A stretch of DNA of 64,000 bases from the NCBI GenBank assembly GCA_007922195.1, contig ML682233.1:260749-324748 (forward strand). The letters run 5' to 3'. The notes under the pieces were generated by a model, which did no database searches, was not told the DNA's origin, and saw only the letters and a list, made by a program, of their open reading frames with translations. Position 1 is the first letter of the stretch. Each line of letters starts with the position of its first letter. Of this stretch, positions 38,122-48,074 are shown piece after piece. The translations under genes and the position numbers were made by a program. The stretch comes from Podocnemis expansa (taxonomy: Eukaryota > Chordata > Testudines > Podocnemididae).

Positions 38122-40025
38122 GATGCATTGTAATTGTCATAAGGAGATTTGGTCATGATGTCATGGATTCTCTGACTTCTAGAGTTCACTGAATACCTTT
38201 GCACTTCATATTAGGAGTCAGAATTTGGATGCAGAGCTCTTTTGAAAATCTAGTCATCTGTAAATAATTATTGGTAGCAAAATGTTCTTAGAAATGCTCT
38301 TAGATGGTTGCCATGAAACTGTACCTCTCACTAGCCAAGAAGGACTCTTCTGTTCCCTTCTAATGGCTATACAGAATACAGACATTTTGAATCTGCTGTA
38401 ACCCGGGACAAAACAGAGAAAGCCAGCTCAGTCTTTTTAGTAACGTGTCATTTATTATGGGTTAATAAAGGATCAACAGAGCATTTTAATAAATAGTCAA
38501 TCACTTGTTGGCTTAGCTTTCAACTCAACTCAACAGTGTTTCTTTGTCTTTCGGAACAGGGAAACTTTTGAACATTGCATTTGCTCAATTTCAAAACATA
38601 TGGGGATGTTCTAAACATCAGTAGTCACAATCCTATTGATTTGAGGGAAGGGCCGGGGGGTGATTGAGAAAACTAGACTGGGAAAATACTGGGGCAAGTT
38701 GGGTCTCTTCCATCTGATTAGCTTACCCACAGCTTCCAGCACATCCGCAATGGTCTGTCGGACGGAGGGCACCCGTTATTACTTTCCAGCATACCATCCC
38801 TTCCCCACCCACACTGACGGCATAAATGCCTCGTCTCCTGGACGGAACAAATCAGAGAAGGGAGGAAAGTTACAGGGAGTCACTGAAGCGCATGCCGGTG
38901 ATGGTGGGCTGGAGTGATGCAAGGGGGTCTCTGGTAGGTGCAATAAGATCAATCTACCATAGCAAAGAAGAATGTGACCCCCCCCCCCTTTAAACAAGTA
39001 AATAGCTTATACCAATTGATATTGGAATGGATCATAACCGTCAATATTGACGCCCACAGACATGCTTATAAATAATCTTCAACCACTTGGGGATTATTTG
39101 CACTTGTAATGTCCTAATCAAGTCTCTAATATGCTTATGACAGCTATCAATCATCTTTTATAAATAAACCTTTAATAATCAAATGTGACACCTTTTTTCC
39201 TTTAGATCAGCAACAGGAATTCATGTTTTTCATTCCAGCAGTCCCAGGTGCAGGTCCCCTCAGTTTTCTAAGCAGGAAGGGAATATGTGGACACAGAGAC
39301 TGGATTTTTATAAAGCTCCCTAGGGAATCTAAGCAGCTGTGAGGAGTAAATCCCTGATCTCCATCCAAAATAATAAGTGTCTCCCACTTAGGCTAATGGC
39401 ACAATTCATTAATCAGGTCTAGCTAGGGGGGAAGTTTTTAGATCTGGTTGAAAAATGGGAATAAGTTTGCTAGATTTTTTTTTTTAGGCTAAAAGGGGCA
39501 TTTTGCTCTTCTAGTCTGATCTGCTTTATATAGGCCACAGCATTTCACACAGCTATGCCTGTTTTGCTTTTCCCAAAAGGCATTTTCCATAGGTATAAGT
39601 AATTTGGAAAGTTTTCCTGTTGAAAACTTCCAGTTTTTCCATGCGACTATTAGAAAAAGTAAGAGAATCCTATTTTCTCGTATTTCCAGACTACTTCCCA
39701 GCTTTTTCCAGTTGGAAAGTCAGTTCCCTCTTGCTTCCTCTCATGTTTCCCTCTCTCACAGGGGACTTGTGAGGATAAATAGATAAAAAATGGGGATGTC
39801 ATTTGAGGGGAAAAGTGGTTTACAGGAATTAGGTGCCACTATTGTTAGTCACAGTGGAAGTAATGGCCTTGATCTGAGGCAAGGGAGATTCCGGTTAGAT
39901 ATCCAGGACAAACTTTCTAACACCAAGGGTAGTTTTGTTGTGAAACACGTTACCTAGGGAGGTTACAGAGTCCTCACCACTGGAGGCTTTCTAAGACCAG
40001 CTTGGACAAGCACCTGTCAGGCATG
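38122..40025. other. Intergenic / possible 3' UTR of the minus-strand zinc-finger gene
   Basis: No coding exon seen. TTTATT near 38449 (AATAAA on the minus strand) could be the poly(A) signal of the zinc-finger gene ending at 40300, but the distance is large and the call is weak. Confidence 0.3.
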
Positions 40026-40033
40026 GTCTAGCA

Positions 40034-40203
40034 CAGGGGTCTCAAACACGCGGCCCCTAAAACTATTTCCTTCAGCCCACAACGACACTATCGTTACCGA
40101 TATTTGCAATATCATTGTATGAAAAGGTCTCACTGGTGCGGCCCTCAGGCTAACATACTAGTCCTCATGCGTCCCTCGTGGTGATTGGAGTTTGAGACCC
40201 CGG
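40034..40203. mobile_element. Family C hAT MITE with target duplication
   Basis: Ends are CAGGGGTCTCAAACACGCGG and GAGTTTGAGACCCCGG. Flanks GTCTAGCA (40026-40033) and GTCTAACC (40204-40211) match at six of eight positions. Confidence 0.75.
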
Positions 40204-40299
40204 GTCTAACCTTTGATCCCGCCTCCGCTTGTGGGGCTGGACTACATGACCTCGAGGCCCCTTTCGGCCCTACAATTCTAGATCACTAGTGCCAGGGGG

Positions 40300-43200
40300 C
40301 TATGCCATGTGGGTCCCTTGGTGGGCAATGAGGTGAGAGCTGGTGCTGAAGGTCCTCTCGCAGTCAGTGCATTTGTAAGGCTTCTCTTGCATGTGTGATC
40401 GCTGATGGACCACCAGGTGAGAGCTCTGGCTGAAGCTTCTCCCGCACTGGGGACAGAGATAGGGTCTCTCTCCAGTGTGGGTCCGCCGGTGCTTAATGAG
40501 GTCAGAACGCCGGGCAAAGCTCCTCTGGCAGTTGGAGCACTGGTGGGGCCTGCCCTCCACGTGGGCCCTCTGGTGGGTGGTCAAGGCTGTGAGTGTACCA
40601 AATGTGATCCCACAGTCCGGGCAGGTGTAGGATTTCTTCTCCGTGTGGGTCCTCTGGTGGGTGATCAGGTTGGAACGCTGGCTGAAGCCCCGCCCGCAGT
40701 CGGTGCAGTTGTAGGGTCGCTCCCCAGTGTGAGTCCTCTGGTGGGCGCGGAGATTGGAGCTCTGGGCAAAGCTCTTCCCACACTGGGAGCACTTGTAGGG
40801 TTTCTCTCCCGTGTGGATCCTCTGGTGTTTGATCAGCACTGAGCTGTCCCGAAAGCTCCTCCCACAGTCCGGGCAGCTGTAGGACTTCTCGCCAGTATGG
40901 GTCCGGCGGTGCACGATGAGCGTTGAGCTGGTGTTGAAGTTCCGCTTGCAGACGGCGCAGGTGTACGGGCGCTCCCCAGTGTGGATCCGCTGGTGCTTGA
41001 TCAGATTTGAACTCTGGCTGAAGCTCTTCCCGCACTCCGAGCACTTGAATGGTTTCACTGTGGTCCGGCTTCCTTGACGCCTTGGCCGGGCCAGCCTCGG
41101 ATCAGAGTGTCCCTTGTGGCTCTTCTGCACTGCCTGGTGGGCAGCTGGAGCTGGACTTTGCCCCGTATCAGCACCTGGAAAGGATTCCCCCTCTGAGACA
41201 GCTCCGTGCTGTGTCCTGAGGTTGGAATTGGTGGGTTGGGAGCTTTGCTCATTGAATTTCTCCTCCAGGGGAAGTAGTGGGCTGGCCTCCAGTCTTTTCC
41301 CCAGATCAGCTTGCTCCTCTGGGTCAGCTTCTTCTGGTGCATTGCAATTGGAGCCCATCAGGGCTGGAATTGCACTCAACCTTTGCCCAGCATCATCACG
41401 TGGACAGGATTTCTCCTCTAGGTGAGTTCTCTCATGCCCATCAAGCTCTGAGTTGGTGTGGAAGCTTTCCCCACAGTCATGGCTTTCCCCATCACCAGTC
41501 TTTCCTGAGCTCTGGTTAGTGCCATCTCTGCTCTGAGTATCTTTACAGGGCTCTTCTTCCACTTGAGTTTCTTGGCAGGTGACAGGCATTAAGCTACCGC
41601 TTCCCTTATAGGACTTTGCCTCCTTGTGGAGTTTCTTATGGGTAATCAGGTGTGAGCTCTGGCTGAAACTTTTCCCACAACTGGGACACTGAAAGGGTCT
41701 CTCCCCTGTATGGACCCGGCGGTGCTTATTGAGGTCCGAGCGCCGGGTGAAGCCCCTCTGGCAATCAGGACATTCGTAGGGTTTCTCTCCAGTGTGGGTC
41801 CTCTGATGGGTAATCAGGGCTGAGCGACTGGGGAAGCTTTTCTCGCAGTCAGGACATTTGTGAGGCCTGTCCCCCGTGTGGCTCCTCCGGTGCGTAAGCA
41901 GCTGCGCGCTGGTGCCAAAGCCTTCTCCGCAGTCAGGGCACAGGTGGGACTTCTCCTCCAGGTGGGTCTTCTGGTGGGAGATCAGGTTGGATTGCTGGCT
42001 GAAGTTCCTCCCGCACTCAGGACATTTGTAGGGGCGCTCACCAGTGTGGACTCTCTGGTGGGCACTGAGGTTGGAACTTGTGCTGAAGCGTTTTCCGCAG
42101 TCAGCGCAGATGTAGGGGCGCTCGCCAGTGTGAACTCTTTGGTGGGCGTGGAGGTTGGAGCTCTGGCTGAAACCTTTCCCACACTGGGAGCATTTGTAGG
42201 GTTTCTCACCTGTGTGGGTCCGCCAGTGTTTGATCAGCACCGAGCCCTCACTGAAGCTCCGCCCGCAATCGGGGCATTTGTAGGATTTCTCCCCAGTGTG
42301 GGTCCGGCGGTGCACGATGAGGGCTGAGCTGGTGTTGAAGCTTTTCCCACAGCTGGTACATTTGTAGGGCCTCTCACCCGTGTGCAGCCGCTGGTGCGTC
42401 AGAAGGTTGGAGCTCTGAGAGAAGCTCCTGCCACACACGCTGCATTTATAGGGTTTCTCTGCTGTGACCTCGGTATTGTCTTGGGGTCCCTTCAGATCTC
42501 TCTGATGGCTGGTGGGTTTATTGTCTTGCTTAGCTGGGGGCTGCCTCCCTACACTATGCTGACTTGCCCTGGCTTTTCCCCTCTGGGAAACAGTCCCCTT
42601 GGATCTTCCTGATAACACGCTGTGCGAATCCACATCCTCAGCGTCAGTGGGCCGGAGACTCTTCTCCTCGTTCTCTTGCTTGATTCCATCAGCTGCCGGA
42701 ATGAGAAAAGAAAATCTGAACATGAGCCAATTCTCTGTGCCAGAAAGAAAGGAAACGTCAGAAATGGAGGCTGGTGAGACTAACAAGGCTGACAGACAGA
42801 AGCCAGATCCTGAGGAATACCTGAATCTCTGTGCAACCTCAAGCTATTGAGCTTGACGCAGGAATCCTGGGGTGGAATTAAGTGTCCTGTGTTGTTCAGG
42901 TGGTCAGACTAGATCAACAGAATGATCCTTCTTGCCTTGAAGGCGTTCCTACTGATATTTAAATTTTAAGGCCAGAAGGATCAACGATGATTGTCTAGTC
43001 TGACCTTCTGAACAGTACAGGCCTGACAATCCCACCAAGAAATTCTTACATCAAGTCCTTCAGCTGGATCATCTCCTTTGGAAAGAGTTCCAGACATGGT
43101 TGAAAGACTTCAAGGGATGGAAAAACCCACCATCTCCCTATGTCAGTGTTTCTCAGCCTTTTAGACGTCACGGACTAGCTTCTTAAACTGTGTCAGGGAC

Positions 43201-46149
43201 ATCTCAGGGACTGGTGCCAGTCTATGGAGCAGCCACTGAGAAACACTGCCCTAGGTAAGTTGTTCCAATCATTTGCAGCCCTCACTTTTGAAAACTGCTG
43301 CCTCATCTTTAGTCTAATGTATCTGGCTTCAGCTACCAGTCACTGGATCTCATATTGGCAGAGCGAGATCAAATATTTCAGTCATTCAATTCTCATTGAT
43401 CGATGTCTTGAGGGGGAAACCATCTGTTGCCAAGAATGACTCAGATGTACATGCAGCATGGGCCAATGGACTGGGAGTTAGGGGATCTTACTACTGGTCC
43501 GGGTCTGCCACTGCCTTGCTGTGTGACCTTCAAAGAAGTCACTGACCCTTAGCTACCTCACCCGTTCTCCATCTGCTCTGATCTTTTACATAAGGGGTCT
43601 ATAACTTGAATCACCATAAGGGCCGAACGAGGACTAGTACGTTAGCCCGAGGGCCATACCACTGAAACCTTTTCATATAACAATATTGCAAATATCGATA
43701 ATGATAGTGTCATTGAGGGCCCCAGGAAATAACTTTAGGGCTGCATGCGGCCCACAGGCCATGAGTTTGAGACCTCTGATTTAGATCATAAGTTGTTTGG
43801 AATAAATAGGCAGTAGATCTTGCTAGGTCTCTACAGTGGGTCTTCATTTTGGGTGGTGCCTTTGGATTTTACTGTTCTGGTGATGGTGGAAGGCAAACTG
43901 GAGTAAAAGGGTATTTGCAAAGGATTTTGTTTCAACTGGTCTTATTCCCTTTTAATTTGTTTTTTAATAATGGTGAAAGAAGCCTTGAAATTACTTGAAT
44001 TTTAGCAAAAGTCTTCCTGTTTGTTTTGTTTTGTTTTTTTAAATAACAGAAAGACAGTCTGGTCTGCCTGGCCTTTGGTGCATAACCTTTGGGACATCTC
44101 AGCTCTGTTTGCATCATGGCAGCCTATCAAAAATTCAAGATCCTACCATTGAGGCAGACAAGCCACAGAACCCAGAGGCCAATTAATGATAAAACAGGGA
44201 TGGGAGTGAAGGTTAAAGGTTGAAAACTACGGATCCCAAAGAGGGACATGAAGCAGGGAACCTTGGATAAACCATCGCCCATGGAGCAGTCAAAGAAAAC
44301 AGTGAACATCACCCTGAGGAACTGATCCCAAAGGCATGGAGCAACAATGGAAAGGAAGTAGCTCATCAGAGAGAAAGAGCACCCCTTCTCCTGGTCTGAT
44401 GGATGGATGTACTAGCCAGCACCAGGAGGACGCTGACAGAGAGGTTCCTGACTTACGGGGCCACAGATGGGGTGTGTGACAAGGACCAGAGATGGGGAGA
44501 AATGCAGCCAGGATCTCAGCAGGAGGTTTTGGAGGAGCCAGAAAAGGGTCTGCAACATGATGTGTCCTGGGTAGAGTCATGTCAGGATCTTTCTCTGGCT
44601 GCAGGGGTCAGGAGATTCAGTGAAACATGCCAGCTGTGCCCCCAGCACTGTGGAGGAGCCACCAACTAGTAGCTAAGGAAGAAGAGCAGAATGAGGTCTA
44701 GCTGAATGGGGCACCTTGCCTTCACTAGGTGCTAAAATATCCTGCCATTAGGAGACCTTCATGTTTCTCCTAGGAGGTTGGAACACCTTAAACAAAGGAT
44801 CAGGGATGTTGGAGTCAACCAAGATTTTACAAAAAAAAAAAAAAACAATTCAGGGCCAGATTCTGGTCCAATTTCACCAGGCATAGCGCCTGTGACCTCA
44901 CTGAAATCAACAGCAATTCTGTTTTCTAGACAGCTCCAGTCCTGTGGTTCTCCGGATATTATTATAACAGGTTTAAAATGAGTTTCACACACGCCTATCC
45001 CCAAGCACTTGAGTTCTGAGCCTGAAAAGGTGCCAGAGATTTGATTGAGTTCACTTAGCTAATGCACTGAATTTTATGTAGAAGACGATCAGATACTACA
45101 GTGAGTGACAGCTGTAGAAAACTGACAACTAAAATTTAAATAGGAGAGGTGCTCTTGCAGCACCAACTGTGGGGTAAGTCTTTAAGATTTTCTGCTTCCC
45201 TCTTTCCCACCTTTGGATTTATACCGCCAGTCTGTTGGACCAGATTCTCAGCATTTTCATCCATTTGAAGAAGTGGGAATCTACCCACAAAAGCTCATGC
45301 AATAAATTAATTTGTTAGTCTTTAAAAGTGCCCCAGGACTTCTCGTTTGTGTAGCTACACAGTTTTACTACAGGGCCAAGATTTTCCAAAGCAGTTACTG
45401 AATTTAGGGTGCTTAGCCTGATGCACCATAAAGAAGACTGACTTGCTGAGGACAAGTGCTCAGCACTTTTTGACAAACAGGCCCCATTGAAGATGTCCTT
45501 GGGCGAACACCAAAAATCATCAGTCCCTTGGTAAAATCTCAGCTCAGTCACCACTGATGCCAACTTCTGATTTTATCCCAGTCTCGTGATGTCTAGTATT
45601 TTTCTCACAGCCCCAACACTAAAGTCAGGTCCGAATCTCAGCTTTAATTTTTATTCATTGCTTTTTAAAAGTATCTTACTCACCCTCACAGTTGCAGAGA
45701 AACGCTTGAAAACTCGGTCCTTAGAGTCTCAAAGCCCAGAAAGCAAATGATCAACTAAGAAGCAGAAAAATCCTGTGTTCGTTAGTTAAAACCTCATTAT
45801 TTTGGAACCAGTCTGATTTTGAGGGCCTGATTTTTTGCATGGTTTCAGCTGGTGACACAGACAGGTCCTGCGGTCAGACACAGAACAGGGCATCTTGCTC
45901 TCTAAGCAGATACTTAGGGGTCAGGCTGCAAAATGTTCAGCTGCCCCACTAACTTGCATCAAGAATCCTTGCTCCTTCCACCTGCCATCAGACATCACTC
46001 CCTTTGCTGCACTTACCTGAATTCATATCGAGAGGGGCCTGCACCCAGGCACCCAGCAGGAACAGGGCAGCAATCCAGCCAACCAGAGATGCTTTTCTGA
46101 TGCACCAGAGGAGCAGAACCTGCATCCCAGTTGCCTTTTGTGTTTCCAT
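40300..46149 (-). CDS. C2H2 zinc-finger protein with 19 fingers, possible hydrophobic leader exon
   Basis: The main minus-strand exon is 40300-42692 (acceptor CCGGCAG before 42692, phase 1, stop TAG at 40300-40302). It encodes ten tandem fingers, a spacer of about 190 residues with one degenerate finger ([19 protein letters not shown]), then nine fingers. The second array repeats the order of the first. The only upstream exon I can support is 46017-46149, with an ATG, donor TCAG/GTAAGT and matching phase 1; joined, the frame is 842 codons. That exon encodes MQVLLLWC, then [18 protein letters not shown], a signal-anchor-like segment odd for a nuclear protein. No KRAB, SCAN or BTB exon was found. 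Translation might instead begin inside the long exon. Likely a DNA-binding regulator; no ortholog assigned. Confidence 0.8.
43144..43248. mobile_element. Short hAT-like MITE with target duplication
   Basis: Ends CAGTGTTTCTCAGCCTTTT and CACTGAGAAACACTG are inverted. Flanks CCCTATGT (43136-43143) and CCCTAGGT (43249-43256) match at seven of eight positions. It lies in the intron of the zinc-finger gene. Confidence 0.8.
43592..43778. mobile_element. Family C hAT MITE, reverse orientation
   Basis: It reads AAGGGGTCTATAACTTGAAT to CATGAGTTTGAGACCTCTG, with ACTGAAACCTTTTCATATAA inside, the reverse of the plus-strand copies. Confidence 0.65.
43779..46016 (-). other. Remaining intron of the zinc-finger gene
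   Basis: I looked for KRAB, SCAN and BTB exon signatures on the minus strand and found none. One family-A MITE arm lies at about 45262-45355. Confidence 0.5.
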
Positions 46150-46296
46150 CACAGATGCACTGTGGGAAATGTAGTCTCCCCTCCAAGGAATGCTAAGAAG
46201 AGCACTCTTTGTTGCACAACACTCTGGGAAGGGAAGTCCTTGTTGCAGAGAGCTCTGGGAAGTGTAGTCTTACTGGGAAGCAGCGTTTAAATTGCA

Positions 46297-46695
46297 AAGT
46301 TCAAAAGAGGCAGCTCTGTTAGTCTAGTTCAGTAAATCAAACAAAAGAGTCCTGTAGCACTTAAAGACTAACACATTTATTTATTACACAGTTTAATTTA
46401 ATTTTGCATTAAATTAAATAATTTAATTTAATGCAATAAATAGAGTCAATGCAATAAATAAATGTGTTAGTCTTTAAGTGTCACAGGACTCTTTGTTTTA
46501 TTGCATTTAATTAAATTATTTAATTTAATGCAAAATTAAATTAGACTATGGAATAAATAAATGTGTTAGTCTTCAAGTGCCACAGGACTCTTTGTTTATT
46601 TATTGCGTTAAATTAAATTATTTAATTTAATGCAAAATTAAATTAAATTGTGCAATAAATAAATGCGTTAGTCTTTAAGTGCCACAGGACTCTGT
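46297..46695. repeat. Family A MITE expanded into tandem palindromic units
   Basis: A family-A left arm (GGCAGCTCTGTTAGTCTAGT, AGAGTCCTGTAGCACTTAAA) is followed by AT-rich palindromes of TTAAATTAAATTATTTAATT type. Three copies of the right arm then begin at about 46461, 46560 and 46662, a period near 100 bp. Confidence 0.75.
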
Positions 46696-46754
46696 TTAAA
46701 TTGCAAGGCTCTGTGGGAGGCATAGTCACTGGGTCTGGGCCTGATCAGACAAAT

Positions 46755-46880
46755 GCCAAAGAGGTAGCCGCATTAGTCTACTTCAACAAAGCCAGCAAGG
46801 AGTCTGGTGGCACTTTTGAAGACTAACAAATGTATTTGTCACATAAGCTTTTGTGAGAGAAAATCCTACTTTGCCAGAAG
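46755..46880. mobile_element. Family A MITE in the ZNF143-motif array
   Basis: Blocks AAAGAGGTAGCCGCATTAGT, AGTCTGGTGGCACTTTTGAA, GACTAACAAATGTATTTG and TAAGCTTTTGTGAGAGAAAA are followed by CTACTTTGCCAGAAGATG. Confidence 0.6.
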
Positions 46881-47039
46881 ATGGGGAACTCACCTTTATA
46901 GCCTTTGTTGTGGAGCCTTATGGGAAAAGCCGTATGCATTGCAGAGTATTATGCGGAGTGTAGTCTGTATTGCAAAGCAGCATGGGAAATGAATTTGAGT
47001 CATGAGACTTACTTGATTGTGATGTGCAACAGTTTATGA

Positions 47040-47690
47040 AAGAAACAAGGAGCCTGGTAGCACTTTTAGGGTAAGTCTACACTTGCAAATTAGTTCGAAT
47101 TAAGGAGGCTTAATTCGAATTAACTTAGTACCTGTCTACACTAGGCTTTCATTAGTTTGAATTAAGGAATTCCTTAATTTGAACTAATGAAGACTTAGTT
47201 CGAATTAGTAAGACCCGCTGGTTAGTTCAAACTAAGCCCTTAGCTTGATCCTTAGTTCGAAGTAAGGATTAACCCTTAGTTCAAACTTAATAAATTTGAA
47301 TTAAGGGTAGTTAGTTTGAATTAACAAAGGGGACTAATTTGACTTACCATTAATTTGAATTAGTCCCCTTTGTTAATTTGAACTAAGAAGTTCGAGTTTT
47401 GTTCAAACTAAACTCAAACTTATTAGTTCAAATTAATACATGTGAAGTAACTTTTCCTGGTGTAGCCATAGCCTTAAAGATTAACACGTTTATTTGTGGC
47501 AGGAGCTTTCATGGGTAGAATCCCATTTATCTGACGATTAAAGGTGGAGCCCAACTGCCTTCATCTGATGAAGTGGGATTCTACCCTCAAAAGTTGATGT
47601 GATAAATAAATGTGTTAGCCTTTAAAAGTGTCCCAAGACTCCTTGTTTGTTTTGCTAGACCAGACACGGCTGCCCCTCTGAAATTTAACT
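47040..47690. mobile_element. Family A MITE split by a palindrome-rich element
   Basis: The left arm (AACAAGGAGCCTGGTAGCAC, TTTTA) stops at about 47067 and continues at 47476 (TTAAAGATTAACACG), ending with GACCAGACACGGCTGCCCCT. The inserted element is 47068-47475. Confidence 0.65.
47068..47475. mobile_element. Palindrome-rich element with GTCTACAC ends
   Basis: It starts GGGTAAGTCTACACTTGC and ends GGTGTAGCCATAGCC, flanked by TTA on each side inside a family-A MITE. The interior is a chain of nested inverted repeats of TTAGTTCGAATTAAGG type. TTA flanks and GGG..CC ends would fit PIF/Harbinger, but no transposase supports that. Confidence 0.55.
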
Positions 47691-48074
47691 GTTGGGTAAA
47701 ATCTGACTCCTTATCTCCAATGATGTTTTTTTGCTGTGTCTGGATTTAAATAAATGATTGTATTAAAATCAATTATAGTCATTGGAGGGCAGGATTTCAC
47801 CATTCTGCCGTCAAATAACAGACCGATGTCTCCTTCTCACTGTTTAAGACCGGTTTTTTAAGCTGGGAATTGAGTAGTACCGTTCCCTTCATTGGGAGAG
47901 CCACATTTCTTTCCAGGCCCTTGGGGGTTGGAACTAGATGGGGCTCATTCCAGCTCAGCAAATGACAGCGCTCCCAGACAAGAAATGCCACCTCTGCTCT
48001 TCCTCCTGGATGAAATCAGGGAAGGTGACGTCTGTGGAACCAACTAGCCCTGTCACACGAGTCCTAACACAGCC

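Larger units (their letters stand above)
46154..46990 (-). promoter_or_regulatory. Array of ZNF143/Staf-like motifs, promoter of the minus-strand zinc-finger gene
   Basis: At least seven diverged copies of a unit like TTGCAGAGCTCTGGGAAGTG followed by TAGTC occur at 46154-46175, 46211-46239, 46245-46269, 46701-46727, 46906-46935, 46938-46965 and 46969-46990. On the minus strand the best ones read ACTACA(T/C)TTCCCA, the core of the ZNF143 (Staf) site. The first lies five bases upstream of the candidate start codon at 46149. Two MITE insertions split the array. Confidence 0.6.

Noticed and set aside
40405..40842. Overlapping open frames opposite the 19-finger exon
   Set aside because: Periodic antisense shadows of the zinc-finger repeats.
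42693..46016. Searched for KRAB, SCAN or BTB exons for the minus-strand zinc-finger gene
   Set aside because: No characteristic motif in any minus-strand frame; only repeats and featureless intron seen.
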